NCBI GenBank assembly: GCA_028023455.1
Contig: JAQFVV010000030.1
Location: forward strand, 8,210,876 to 8,274,875
From: Epiperipatus broadwayi
Taxonomy: Eukaryota > Onychophora > Udeonychophora > Euonychophora > Peripatidae
Direction of reading: 5' to 3'
DNA length: 64,000 nt
Shown here in pieces: positions 49,860-63,822 of the stretch. A model generated the notes under the pieces. The model saw nothing but the letters and a program-made list of their open reading frames with translations. It was not told the origin of the DNA and did no database searches. The translations under genes were made by a program, and so were the position numbers. The stretch's first letter is position 1. Each line of letters starts with the position of its first letter.

Positions 49860-50859
49860 TAGTATTATGGACAAAGATGCCACTCGATGGTACCGTTTAC
49901 GTGCTAAAGCACATAAAAATGCCATTTCCACGGCCAACACATTCAATCCCGCATTTTCTGTAATACAGCTTTTTGGTTGTGCTACAGATTGCAGGCCGCT
50001 ATGTCGTGTCGCAGTACAGCATGTATACGAACCCGCATTTAACTTTTAATACATTTGTGTTGTGTTACAGAATACAGGCCGATTTGTCGCATTGCAGCAA
50101 ATTCATTTGGCGAATTTGTACACTTCATACAATTATTACAGCTCGGTGTGAGAGTGTATTTGAATTTGATGGAAATATGGTTTTTATTGAATTTTTTTTT
50201 TAAAGTAATGAAATATTCCGATTTCCTTAAGTAATAATTATCCGACTCTTTACACTATTCTGTATTGAAATTTGAAGTGGTAAAATCTTGTCCAGATAGA
50301 TGTGTAAAGTCAGTTGGAATTAGGTAACGCATAAAGTAACGTACTGTTCGTAACATTCCACGAGACCAACAATATGGCGCAGGAAATCACACATCTTGTT
50401 CGATTCTGTGATTTACAAACAGGACCCTAACCCTAACAACTTTTACTTTTTATTCTATTTGAAGTAAAAAATAGCGGTAACACAATACGTTTCTCTGTAA
50501 AAATTAAAATGTAAAATGAAGACTAAGAACTTTTACTTTTTATTCCAATTATGAGTTTTTAAACAACAACTAAAAAAAGGCGTACCCCCCAAAAAAATAA
50601 AATCAGATTGAAAATTGTTTTTTCTAATAAAGCAAAAAAAAAAAAACATGAATTAAATTGTAATTTGCTGATTTTATTTTACATTTATTGTTATGATTTA
50701 ATTTGTATATGTTAATAAAAAAATATTTAAAAAACACAATTTTGATATTTTTTATTTTCGCATTACAAAAACATATCAAAATGATTAAAATCAACAGCCT
50801 GGGAATGTTCATATTTTAGATTTAGCATGATAACGGCACCATCTTTGTCCATAATACTA
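49860..50859. mobile_element. 1-kb TIR element with TA flanks
   Basis: The left end GTATTATGGACAAAGATG (from 49862) and right end CATCTTTGTCCATAATAC (to 50857) are perfect inverted repeats. Each is bordered by TA (49860-49861 and 50858-50859), consistent with Tc1/mariner-type insertion. The interior is richer in G+C than its surroundings (49880-50160) and encodes no transposase. It includes a short CCCTAACCCTAAC run at 50425-50440, in the opposite orientation to the adjacent telomere-like tract. It starts only ~35 bases after that tract ends. Confidence 0.75.
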
Positions 50860-50861
50860 CA

Positions 50862-53800
50862 ATCTTGTTTTTCTTTTGGCATAAGAGAAAAATAACTACA
50901 GAAATACTTTTAACTTGTTTTGTAATTAAAAAAGGAAAATAACTGAGCAATTCTTTTTTGTAAAAATAGACCTGATTGATGAGTTTAATTTGGTCATGTA
51001 AGATGAAAATGTGACTGGTTGAACACAGGATTGTTCCAAAAATGGAGAAATGGGTAAATCAGTAGTCCTCAGAATCTTGTAAGAGTTTATTCTTGATCCA
51101 GCTGTTGAAGACAGAAATTTTGGTCCTGATGTTGAGAAAAGTAGAAGTAATACTTAACTCAGCTAATAAACAGATGTAAGTTTAATTGTTTAAAAATATT
51201 TTTTAAAATGAAGTCAAATGTGTGCCAAGTCCAGTTAAAAGTTAAGCATTATCTATCTCCATGTAACACTAGAAAACAAGAATACCCCTAAAGTAATATG
51301 AAACAAGCCTTCACTCAACTGGAAAGCATGATTATCTTTATATGTTAGCCTGACCTGGAAAATTATTAGAAAGACAAATAGATAAATTGTTAGCTTAAAA
51401 ATATTGCATGGCAGAATGGTTAAATTAACTATGTATATTATCCTGAAATGAAAAAGGCTTCAAAAAAACCTACATGGCAACTGGAAATAGCAAAGCATAA
51501 TAAAGGAAGTGATAAATTTAGTGACATTTGTGATGAAATATTGTATTTGCATTGTGTAAAATAACAAAGAGTCTGTCTATAAGTATTACTTATGAATGCT
51601 ACCAAAAAAAAAACTACATTAATATTTCACAAACAAGGTATATATTCTGCCTGAAATAATTTAATCTATGAACTAGAATATCATGATTTAAATAATAAGA
51701 CATTTATCACAGATGTTGTTTGGTGTTGTTTATCAACTTCATAATTTAAGCTGAAATTCATATTGCTAGATTAAAAATATAATCTTCAAAAACTCTAATG
51801 ATTAAAGCCATCTTATGAAATAACAGTTCCCCTTATATTATTATGAAGCATGTTTATATAAAGGGTTGGGGTAGATTAATATTTGTTTTAAAAAAAATAT
51901 TTAAAACTTAATAATAAAAACATTGCCTTGTATTTAAATAAGTACAAAAAAAATTATCAGAACTTCTAAGCAAGCATTTAAAACTAAAAAACTGAATTGT
52001 AATATTAGTTCTGTTATTTAAAATCCAAAGATTGATTAATTGCCAATTTGAAGTAACAACATAAAGACTTATTTATAAAAATATAAATCTCTAAGCCAAT
52101 ATTCCATTCATAAAGAACTTGTTTGATTACTTCAACTTCAATCACAAAATCAAATCCATCACATGAAAACTTATTTTTTTCTAATATTTTGTGAATAATT
52201 ATTTTTAAATACATAAGTTGCATTCAGATTATGAAGTACTAAGAGTTGCAACATCTTTATTTATTAACACCCCAATCTTTGCAGATATCTTTATCAATTC
52301 ATTTGCAATCTCAAATATGTAAATAGTTTATAAAACTATATAATCATTTGGAACATGCCTTAAAAGTAAATTTACTATTTTATTAATGTCAAAAATTCAA
52401 TGTATGTTTTTAAATGTAAAGTGATATTTAAAATCAACTTTTATAATTAAAATGAAAAAAAAAAACCAAAAATCTATCAAAACTATATGAATTGTATTTT
52501 TTTTATAGATAGACAACTTCCATATTTCTCCATTCTTTTTTATTATTTCATAAATAATTTCATTTAAAGATACAATAAAAGACAAATAACCCCCAGGTTG
52601 CATTTCATGCTGAACCAGCACTCATCAGTTGGACCAGGTCATCATCTCTCATATATATCTTTATTACATGAAGAGTATTTATGTAGAGCAAATTGTCTCA
52701 TTTTTATTTTCAAGCGTCAATTTACTCCTCTCCCAACTTTTACGTTATCAAAAAAATATATGAATTCTATACTAAAATAAAACAAACAATAATTTATTAA
52801 GAAAATTGGATTGTTTTTATTTTTTATTTATACACAGATTATTAACATTTCCATTGAAGCCAGCTACTCGGTTTTAAAAAATTGCTTTACATAGTGACTA
52901 AATTCTAATTGTCACACAATGTTTCTCAGGTTTACTGACTTTAAGGATTTTAAATTTGTTTTAAAAAAATAATAACACAAACTAATAAATGAATATAAAA
53001 CTAATTATTTGTTTCAGTAATCACAAAGTGATATAATAATAAAAATAAAAAAAAGTGAAGAAAAGAAGAGGAATTTAAAGCATTTCATAGAATCAAAAAT
53101 GTGTCTTTTTAAAAATTAATTACACACACACACACATATGATTGATTACTCTGATGAGGAAAAACGTCTTTTTTAACAAAAAATAAATAAATTTAAGGCA
53201 ATAAATATTTTTATTTTTTATATTAGTTATTTATATAAAGAGAAAAATTTACATTTAAAACTTCATTTTTTAAATGATGACTTAACATAAAATTAAATAT
53301 ACATATATTACTTTTTTATAACTAGGGATAAAATCAATGTTTTACATATACAATTGAAAATTCTTCAACAGCTAAAATTAGATAACAAAAAAATTAAAAT
53401 AATTTTTAGAATAGAATAAGTCTATCAATTCAATGATGTAAATAAAATTTATATAACTTGTTCACAAAACAAAAACTACTAATATTTTAAAAATAATAAA
53501 CTAAGTAAAAATAAAGTTATTTTAAATTGTACATTTAATGGTTGTCAATCAACATATGGCTGATATCTATATAGTAGGCAAATTCCTCATTAATGTCAAT
53601 TTTTATTCAAATTTAGATACATAATAAAATAATTAAAACTGTAATAATAAATTGATAAATTTCAATATTCACTGCCTTTTTCTTTCATATATATTTTCAA
53701 CATGGTTACACTTACTTTTTTTTTTTTTACTTTTATATAAATAACAAAATGATGGGAGAAAATAAGTTTATTCTTTAAAAAAATTATATTTCAGGATGAA

Positions 53801-56229
53801 AAGAATATCTATTATCATCATTACCGAAGAAATCCCCATTAATAAATAAAATAAAAAATTCTACATCAATGAAATCCAACAAATTTGTAATAAAGTAAAA
53901 AAATCAAACAGCAATTATAACACAATTACTTCTAATACAAAAGTAAGAATATATATAGACAACATAATGATAAAAAAAAAAAATTGAACTGTTCTCTTGC
54001 TATAGAAAAATAAACAATCATTCACTAAAAAAAAGAAAAAGAAAACTTTTATTTATTATTATACTAATTTTTATAAATATTATCAATGAAAAACCTGTTC
54101 ACATGTAGAATCAAAAATAGCATTTTTTAAAATTCATTTATGTCTGCTACAATCTAAGCAAGTTCTAAAATTCTTTATAAGTGATTGCTTGCTAGAAAAG
54201 AATTATATAAATATATAAACATTATTAATTATATATATATAATTAAAACAATGAACTTGTTGTGTGTGTGAAATTTTCATCATTTATTGTATATTCAAAT
54301 TTTATATATACGACACATATTTTAGAAATTATGAATTGCTTTAAATTCTCAAACCAACAAAAAGCAAATCTGGCAAAGTTAGGCAGTGATTTAATATCCT
54401 AATTAGAAACAAAATAGCCTGAGTGAAATAATTAGTATAAATAAATGAAATTTAATAACTTATTTTTAAAAAATGTAGCAATATTTTTCTTTTTTAAATT
54501 AAAAAACAAATACCCAAAACCCAGTTAGAACCCAGCAGACAGAAAAAAAAATACTGTACAAATATAATTTTCTGTATACATATATTTATAATTTTTCTTT
54601 TCAAAAATGACGAATTACTTTTTTGTTTTGTTTGTTGCCAAACTCATCATTTAATAGCATTGTGTTTAATGCAATAGGCATTTTTCATTTATACAAAACT
54701 GCTGATAAGAGTTTGAAGAAAATATAGTCACATAGAAAATACACTTTTTTTGTGAAAAATTCCCTTGAATTATCGAGTGATTGAATTCTGACATTAAAGA
54801 ATTATTGATTTTCAACAAGACTGCTGGAAGGATTGAGGTTTAGATGAAAGAATAATTGAAAAGATGATAACCTGACATAACCACAGATTTAAACCAGCTA
54901 ACCATTATAATCTTTGATTATTGATTCCATGAGGTTTCAGCTCTTTTTTCCTCCAGATTTCATATCAAACAGAATGAAAGTTTATATATGTAATTGATAA
55001 ATTTTAATTCTGTTTCTTCCAGAATTAGCGAGCAAAAGCAGTTATGATGTTTTTGTTGCTACAAATTTAAAGAATCACAATTCACCAAAACCTATAAAAA
55101 AATAAAATATATATTTTTTAATAACTTTATTAATAAAATATATAAATTTCGAACATAGAATTAGCATATAATTGATAATAAAAAGCAAAGCAGGTCCCAA
55201 CTTATGTAAATCCATGTCATACTATTTCACAGCAACATAAACATTTTCTGACAAGGAAATTTCAACTTTAGTAATGGTAAATAGTATACTATATTTTTAT
55301 AATTATTATATGCAGTAATACATGTGTATTCTCATCATTAGGACCCCTTATGCTGAACTTAAATATAGGAGTGTGAAAAAAATCCATTTACTTAAGTTAG
55401 GACCCTTTTACATACTATTTTCCAAATTATAATTTAAAAAAAAATTATACATATTATAATTTCTATTACTTTTGGAAAATTATTTTATAATTATCCAAAT
55501 GGTTCTTACAATATGCATATATACAAGTGTACATGAAAACATTTAATATAATTGTTTACGCATATGAAATCACTACTATTTCCATGAAGTTATTGAATAA
55601 TCTAATGCTTTAAATTTTTTTCAAAATGACTTAAAACTTATTTATTTTTCAAAATAAAATATTTTTAAATTATGGTCATCAAATTAAAATTACCAATTAT
55701 AAGGAGAAGGATAATCCTTTTACATTAATAGCAAATCTATGAGATAATAGTAAGCTGAAGGAAAAAAAATCCTATAAAAGCTGAGAATCATTTAAGAAAA
55801 ATTTATCAATGCAATGTTTAATAAAATGATAGAGGTTAAATAAAAAATATAAACTTGAAGATAAAATTATGTATAGAAGGTCTAATAGCAAAAAGTAGAT
55901 GAAATTAAGAAAATTTTGCTTAGAAATAGAATATAGAGACATTGCAAAAAAAAAAGATTTTGAATTAATCTATAACAAAATAAATAATTTAGATACCAAT
56001 AAATCAAAACTGTAGAAATACAGTAGTAACCAGTGCAAAAAAAAAAAGTTGTCATTAGTAAAAAAGATGTATTAAAAGATAAAGATAACAAATCATCTAT
56101 ACTAACAGGAAAAAGAAAAAAATAAGGAAAGAATTGTAAAAGGTGTAAGTAAGATTAAGAATAGTAAAGTATGAAAGTTAGTAATATTCCAGTTCAATTA
56201 TTAAAGACCAAAAAAGACAGATAAATTTG
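50862..56229. other. AT-rich non-coding stretch
   Basis: No gene was recognised in 5.4 kb. There are simple repeats, such as (AC)n at 53123-53136 and (TA)n near 54230. The short frames at 52014, 52397 and 52598 have no domain. Confidence 0.5.
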
Positions 56230-56830
56230 AGTTTTTTGAGAAGTAATTACTTGATCAATGTCTGCATTCAAAACATTCTGCAGATTGTCTTTTGATTTGG
56301 CAAGGATAACACAATCAACAATATACTGTAATCCAGAAGCCAAGAGAATGAAATTGTTGATTCACATTCAAAAGGCCAAAATCAAATCTGTATGCATTTT
56401 GATCTCTGATACATGAAACTATCTATACACTCTTACAAAGATAAAAATTGAAAACAAAGGTTGCAGTATTCTTCTTGAATGAGTTTCATGTCTTAAATTT
56501 TCTATCTATAATAATAATAATAATGCTATCTCATTCAATCAAGCAGAATCAGCATGATAGAAAAAAAAAACTTTGGTGGACAACCAAAAAATTTGCAAAC
56601 AGTGTAACAGAACTATTCAATTAATGCATTGACCAAATCAATAAAAGCAAAATTTAAGTTACACTTTTGTATCACACACTTTTCTTGAATTTGTCTGCAA
56701 CAAAAACGATATTTATAGAACTTCTTAAATTATATAGTCTCTGGGAACCATTCATTTATGATTGGAAATAAACTAATGAATAAAATCCTTAGAAAGAAGT
56801 CTTTTCTATCCTCTTTATTTTTAAAAATTT
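56230..56830 (-). pseudogene. LINE reverse-transcriptase relic
   Basis: Fragments of a non-LTR RT can be read on the minus strand. INIVFVADKF / QIQEKC and CNLNFAFIDLVNALIE (56655-56613) correspond to the 'FVDLTKAFD' block, with the catalytic Asp of FID kept and AFD altered. CKFFGCPP then follows. Further down, LQYIVDCVILAKSKDNLQNVL (56335-56275, given in part) corresponds to the YADD box region, with ADD eroded to VDC. Frameshifts lie between the blocks. The wording of the blocks differs from the RTE at 23-26 kb, so this is another LINE family or subfamily. Confidence 0.6.
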
Positions 56831-56888
56831 GAAAATTATAAGTAGTTTTGAGATCAAATAGCACAATTCCTTGAATCTATATTGAAAT

Positions 56889-57355
56889 TAACAATCTATT
56901 ATTCATTTCAATAAATAAAAAATATTTTTTTTCTCTTCTAAGCAAAATGATATGCAAATTTGTTTTTCTTTTTTTTTTTTAAAAAAAAAAGGATCTGAAA
57001 TAAGTGTACAAAAGGGAAGTAACTTTTCTTCTTATAAAATCAGTTTTTCTTTTCTCTTCATCAGAAAGGAATACTACTTCATTCAAATCCCAAAGATTTG
57101 TGAATAAAAAAAAAACACTACCAACAATTAACTAGATCTAATTAGGAACACTTTTAAATGATACTTTGAATAACTATGGCTGAAATGAAGAAATACACTT
57201 ATTTAAAAGACAACTAGAAATTACAAGACTATATTATTTACCCTAAAGGACTTTTATTTTGTTTTGGTGAGTCTTATAATTAAAGTCTGATTTGTACTTT
57301 AACTAATCTGAATTTGTAAATAATGCTTGTTATTCATATTATTTTGGAAGAAATT
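56889..57355 (+). repeat. dispersed repeat R1, copy 1
   Basis: This is a direct repeat of 63311-63785. Shared blocks include AACAATCTATTATTCATTTC, GGAAGTAACTTTTCTTC, TAAAATCAGTTTTTCTTTTC, GAAATGAAGAAATACACTTA and TTAAAGTCTGATTTGTACTT. It sits immediately upstream (in minus-strand terms, downstream) of the LINE RT relic. No ORF is present, so it may be LTR, LINE UTR or a SINE-like unit. Confidence 0.75.
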
Positions 57356-60300
57356 ATGGTTTAAAATTACAAAAAAAAAGAAAAAGAAATGAATTTGTAA
57401 TAACTTCTCTTTACTTGTTAAATATATATTCTAACCAAAATCTCTGGTGACGAACAATCGATAAATAAATAACTGGCATGGCAACTTAATAGATTAAGTT
57501 GATAAAACTATCTATACCCGGACGCCAAATTGTAACTGTATCTTTACATGTAATGACCACCAGAGATCACTATCAATGCTTACTATTCTAGAAGACTGTA
57601 GAAGAAGTAATTTTTTTTTTTAAAAAAAAAACAAATATAAAATAATATCAGTTATAATACATTACAATCTTACTTTTGAACTTGGTAATATTATACAAAT
57701 AATTTCCTGATAAGTTATTATTACAAGCAAAATAATATAAACAACATTCTTCCACATCTATTCACAAATATATGATCTCCAACGGTAATTATAGAAATAT
57801 TATTGTATATTTCTATTATGTAAATGACTAGAAATAAATCAGTAATCCATGCAGAGAACTTGTAACTTATCTTAATACTACTTATTACTAGATTATTATT
57901 TAATTCAAAGTAAAATAGATGTTATTAATCATTCTCATGTAACACAATTAATAATCTTTTCGTTCTCAGCATCTATTACTTTTAACAATCACAATTATAT
58001 AATATCAAATGTCTGTGTTGTTTTCTCCTTTTATATATTTTCAAATGATAACCCTTAATCTTATTACACACACACATACAAGAATGGAGTATACCTTTTA
58101 TTCTTAATAACTTCAGACTAAGTATTACTATAATAATAATATTCTTTAACTTCTGAAAATTTATAATATTTTATTTCCAAGCTAGCTCTTTTGAATTTAG
58201 TAATTACAATACTCTTATTTCTCAAGGTTTCGATCTATTGGTGAGATGTAACCATCCATTACTGTTCAATTCATTACTAACTCTTGGATATGATTCCCGT
58301 AAACACAAATTGAAGAGACATATACTTATGTAAGCTAATGTCTATTCTTAATATAGCCAACAGTATGTGATATAGCAATACGAATAATTTTATTAACTGC
58401 AAAATCGTTAATTAAATAAACACGCAATCTAATAAATTTTAATTGTAGTTTATTATTATTATTAGGAAACGTCTCCAAATATCAAGAGTAGATAGGGGAT
58501 TTTATATTTACTCCTTATGTTAGTTACATTGTAATGAATTAAAATTTATTATATTTGAATCCATTATCAATGAATATATGTTTATCGTTTATACTCTTAT
58601 ATCATTTATTAATACACTATGTGGATTTAATATTCCCTTTAATAAAGATATTTCACGATTGATCTATATCAAAAATACAAGTTATGGAAATCTGTAACTA
58701 TGACCCAATTCATAAAATTTTGAATGTGATAAGATTTTAATATTCTACACTTCTGCCACGTTTATAAAATTTGACAAGGTGGTAAGTAACTATATGAGTT
58801 TATAAGGCAGTGCAAGGATCTAGATACCCAAAATATTAAGACATGAGACATAAATTTAAATTTAAAACAATAACAAATGTTTATTAAATTGTTAAATAAA
58901 GAGAAAAAAAATCTACAATTGAATAAAGTATCTTAGCAATCCCTAAAAAAAATAAATATATAAAATAAAATATTAACTTAACTTATTTACAACTGGGATT
59001 TTTACTAGCTACAAATTTAAGACTAGCATAAGTTGGTTTTGCCAAATTACAATGTTTAAAATATTAACTTAAGATTACAACTTTCAAACCAAGCAAGGTG
59101 TATATTTGATAATCGTTCACTGTTTTTGACCCCTTGTCTTATTTTAATATTAATGTGCTTAAGCATGAAGCTGTGCTTCCAAGCTATAATATAAACCCAT
59201 TATTATTATAAAATTTTAACCTACAGCCCATTCAATTCACTGGCTCACATCAATATAGGATTTCTTTCTCTCCAAACAAGATTTACAGTAACTATAAAAT
59301 TAGGACCTTTAAATGGCAATAAAACAATTTTTACTTTTTACATAAAAAAAAATTTTGATATTCAAATCTTCTAGTCACTCATTCCAATTATTAGTGTCAA
59401 CATACATTCAACATCCTTGACATTCTACTAATTATCTGAAATACACATCTATTAATTATATTGCAAATACATATTAACATTCAATACCCTTCTATGTGAA
59501 ATCATGACAGTTTTGTTACCAGTCCAGCGATGATTTACTTCTGGATAAACTGGTATAATGCTCACTGCTTACCTATATTTGAATTTTAAAATACATAAAT
59601 TTGGACTAAATATCGGTTCACATATAAGCTAAGGGCATACTCCATACATCAATATATGAATATGATTTTAACATTAACCCCTACACAAGTAACTCTTACT
59701 CTACCTTGCAAAGACTTACAATTGCTAAACTCTATATCGTTCTATAATCCCTGCTGATGTAAGTTTTAAGGTTTCATAAGAAAAAATAAAATAAGTTACT
59801 AATAACTTTTAAGTATTAGCATGTGCCTGAGAGCTGCCTTCTTACTGAAGCTAAATGCTATGTGGCTCGACACATATATTTTAAAAGTATGTTAAGACAC
59901 TAAACTATAAGCATATAAATAATTCCCTTAGTAGGCAATAAATATAAATGGAGGAGCTGGGATCAAATCCTCGATCTCCTAATATCTACTTCAACTAACA
60001 ATAGTTTTTGCAATTTTCCATAATATACAGGGGTATCATATCATTGATGTAGGAACCGATCAGTCTTAACCGGCTACAAATAAAATTTACTAAATAAATT
60101 AATTTTATAGGTCAAGAAATAAGCATCATTATTCAAGATTCATGATTAAAATAAATCACAAATACTCACTAATGTATAGCAATAAATATCAAACATGTAA
60201 ATATGACATTAGATATAAAATATCGATTGAAAATTACAAGTATAAAGACAAGTTTATAATCATTCATACTTTTCTTTCTTTTACTATTCATTAATACTAT

Positions 60301-60714
60301 GGGCTTAAGCAATTTTCTAAGGGATCTATAATTCTCTATAACCTTTATTTGTTTAGTACAGGGTTAAAATCATTTTTACAATTCTCTATTAATCTTAATC
60401 ATCTACTAAACAAAAAAAAAGTAAAATGTTACATATAGTCTTTGTTGATATTCCTTGAAACTAAAGTTGGTTCTTCTGCAAGGTACATATTTATCCAATA
60501 AGAAACACATACTTATTGTAAACAAACAATATTTGATGGAAATTTTGTACATGGCCATGGCAAAACGATCAAATTTATCCCAATTTAACGATTATTGGAA
60601 TAACACAAGGACAGTATTCATTTAGTAGGTAGCTACATCGACGATCCTGATTATTAAGCTTAATCACAATCACTCACACCTGTAGATCGATAATCTTTAA
60701 GGTTAGATTCTCTT
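57356..60714. other. non-coding stretch with candidate primer-binding site
   Basis: On the minus strand the run ending GTTACA at about 57531 is followed by ATTTGGCGTCCGGG. This is the form of an LTR end followed by a primer-binding site (TGGCG-CCG type) in many LTR elements. No second LTR or gag was identified, so this is tentative. The rest is AT-rich without coding potential. Confidence 0.35.
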
Positions 60715-60925
60715 CTACCAATTTTATTCCAGGATTTATAATAATAGATGCTCTACTTTCACGCTTTTATTTAAAAATGTTCTTTTATAGATGCTTCATC
60801 ATTTTATTTATTTTTTCAAACTTTATTTCCATATTTATTATTATAGACGCTTCATTTTCTCAAATTTGATTTCCAGATTTATTATAAATGCTCCTTTCTC
60901 ATATTTATTCCAGGATTTGTATTAA
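60715..60925 (+). repeat. degenerate minisatellite, ~60-80-bp units
   Basis: The motif TTTATT-CCA-GATTTATTATAATAGATGCT recurs about three to four times with spacers rich in TTTCTC and CATTTT. The units diverge strongly. Confidence 0.5.
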
Positions 60926-62332
60926 TAAGTGCTTAAGATGATATAGTAATTTATTTCCATTCAACAATTTCTTCAATGTTTGGCAAGTGTTTCTTGTCCA
61001 TTTAATAATTCTTATCCAGGCGTGTATTAAATTAAATGTACACATAAACAATAAGGGAAAATATTAAATATTTTCAGCTACAATTCCAACTGGTAACATT
61101 AAGAATCCAAATATCCATTTAAATTTTCTAATCAAGCCACGGATAAAATATGTATTTACCAATATTTGTTCCTGAAACATTTTCCTTTAAATCAAAGCTT
61201 ACAAACTCGATGCAGAGATGTATGTATGATGCAGCAAATTCTTGTTATGAATAAATTTTGTTCAAATAATTTTACAGGAGATAGGTATGCCTATATGTTT
61301 TTAGCAATTCATTGACAAAATATATATATATATATATGCACTTCTTAAAATTATCTGTTATGTATGAAACGGATGATAAGAGCAAAGAATCAGAATTGAT
61401 GGTTCCCTAGCCACTAGATTTTACAAAGAACCCCCCTACAAACATTGTTTTCCCTTTTATATATTCTAATTCTACCCCCCTCACCAGTCTACTTCTTTTA
61501 ATCTTTGACCCCATGTATTAAATTCTGATTGGTTTATTAATTTCAATTCTCATTATATTTATTTTATTTCCACCTTTATCTTGAAACTTTTTCTCGCTTT
61601 ACCCCAAAAAAACTATACGACAAGAAAAAAAATAATGGTGGTCAATTTTAGTGAAATTTATTTTTAATAAATAAAATTGACTAAATTTTAAAACCAAATT
61701 TAGAATTGAAAATAATAATTAATTTCTTTAAAATCACTAAAAAATAAATTCTTTTTTTCTTATACTATCAAATAGTATACTGTATGATGTATAACTTTTT
61801 ACGATTGCCTATATAATTAAAAAGAAATATATATATATATATCACACACCTATGCATGCACATATACATAATACCAAGTAGTGATCTGCTCGTTAGTACT
61901 CTTATTAGCACTAAATATTCTTCATGAATTTCATGAAGAAATGTTAAGCACATGCTATCTATAACAAACTAAATTTTTATTCTGGTACTATTATTTTTAT
62001 TTATAAGTATTATTATTAACAAGCCCTTTCTGTTTAGATTTTTGTAAATTAATGTTTTGAGGTATTATAATGCGGATATGATAGTAAATCCCCCTTCCCT
62101 CTTTATGGTGATGCATTATAGTTTTTAAATAAAGTACAAATATACTTTCATCTATCCTTTCCATTCAATCCATACAATTATTGATTTCTCCAAATAAAGC
62201 TCTTAACCCTTCTTTACCTTAAAAAATTTTTTTTTTCTTTTTTATTTTGATATGATTATTAACTAATAATACTATTGTTCCTTTCCCAATCATTAGTTTC
62301 TTTACGAAAGAGACATTTTTTTTAAAAAAAAA
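60926..62332. other. AT-rich non-coding stretch
   Basis: There are only simple repeats, such as (TA)n at 61319-61339 and 61830-61841. Confidence 0.5.
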
Positions 62333-62520
62333 ATTATTATTATATATCACATATATATGCAAAGCTTATGAATTTTATATAAGTTATTAATAAAAGGAAG
62401 ATGTAAAGAAATAATAATAATCATGCAAATGCAATATACATATATAAATTGTTTAAGTCACAAATAAGTAGTTAATTAATGAAATAATTTTTCATTCGTT
62501 TGTACCTAAACTTATATTTG
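62333..62520 (+). repeat. dispersed repeat R2, copy 1
   Basis: This is a direct repeat of 63823-64000. It shares ATTATTATATATCA-ATAT, GCAAAGCTTA, AATTTTATATAAGTTATTAA, TAAAGAAATAAT-ATAATCATG and CATTCGT--TA-CTAAACTTATATTT. Copy 2 runs to the window end. Confidence 0.65.
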
Positions 62521-63310
62521 ATTACTGAAAATTGGATTTTATGTAGACGGATTTATATATGCGCAGTTTTTTGTTCAATGTTTAATAGTTTACATATGTT
62601 CACATTCATATGGAAAAATATATTCCTATCATTTTGATGAGCTAGGGATCAATCTTAGAATGAGTCATCCCTCTATAAATTGTAGTTGTATTAAATTAGG
62701 TTTAGAACTAAAAGGCCATCTCTTTATGATTATTATTACACAAGCAGTTATGTTTAGGAATAGGATCTAAAAAAAAATCATTTCTTGTGATTATTGTAAT
62801 AAAGATAGCATTGATGTCTAACTCATATAGAACATAGATATTTGTAAGTACTAAGAGACATGCAAGTCAAAGAAATGTTATATTTATGAATTCATACATG
62901 TAGAATTATATTTAAGTTTATTAAAGTCGGGGTTAAAGGTACAACAAATGTAGTGTATTATCTACGAATATATTGATACTTCTCATACTGATTAATCTAT
63001 TGGATAAAGAAATTCAACAGCATCAAACAAATATTAAATCTGTGGATTATACAAATTTTTATATTTACACAGAGCTATGTAGAATTTCATTCAGCTTTAA
63101 CTTTACTTACAACTGGGAGAAATAAAACACAATTTTCTCCAACACCAATTGCTTCTTCTCCGCAGTTGCCATAAAAAAAGCCCTCAGATAAACTTTATTA
63201 TCCAACCAAAAACTGAACAACCTTATATAGACCAATGGCTGAATAAACACCTTATTAAAAAATGCCCAATGGACACCAAAAAGAACTTTTAATAAGACAA
63301 AAAAAAAAGA
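62521..63310. other. AT-rich non-coding stretch
   Basis: Nothing recognised here. Confidence 0.45.
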
Positions 63311-63785
63311 ACAATCTATTATTCATTTCAATAAAAAAAAATTTTTTTTTTCTTCTAAGCAAAATGATGATCAAATATATATATATTTAAAAAAAGAAAA
63401 TGAAATAAATGTGCAAAAGGAAAGTAACTTTTCTTCTTATAAAATCAGTTTTTCTTTTCACTTCATCAGAGGGAATACTATTTCAGTCAGATCCCAAAGA
63501 CTTTCACTATGCCTTGCGAATAAAAAGAAGGGGCACTACTAATGATTAGCTAGATCTAATCTGGGAAAATTTTAAATAAAACTTTGAATAATTCCAGTTG
63601 AAATGAAGAAATACACTTATTTGAAAGACAGCTACAAATTACAAGATTATATTACCATGTAAATGGACTTTAATATTTGTCAGAAAAAAGTAAATAACAA
63701 ATTTTGTTTTGATGAGTCTCATAATTAAAGTCTGATTTGTACTTGTAAATAATACTTGTTATCCATATTATTTTGAAATAAATTT
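63311..63785 (+). repeat. dispersed repeat R1, copy 2
   Basis: This is the partner of 56889-57355, with similar length and scattered indels. It includes an extra block near 63680 (CAGAAAAAAGTAAATAAC) absent from copy 1. Confidence 0.75.
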
Positions 63786-63822
63786 TCTTTATTTGCTAAA
63801 ATAAAAAATAAAAATAATAATA

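Noticed and set aside
49867-50203. Two overlapping ORFs inside the 1-kb TIR element as a transposase
   Set aside because: They are too short, with no catalytic motif. The element looks non-autonomous.
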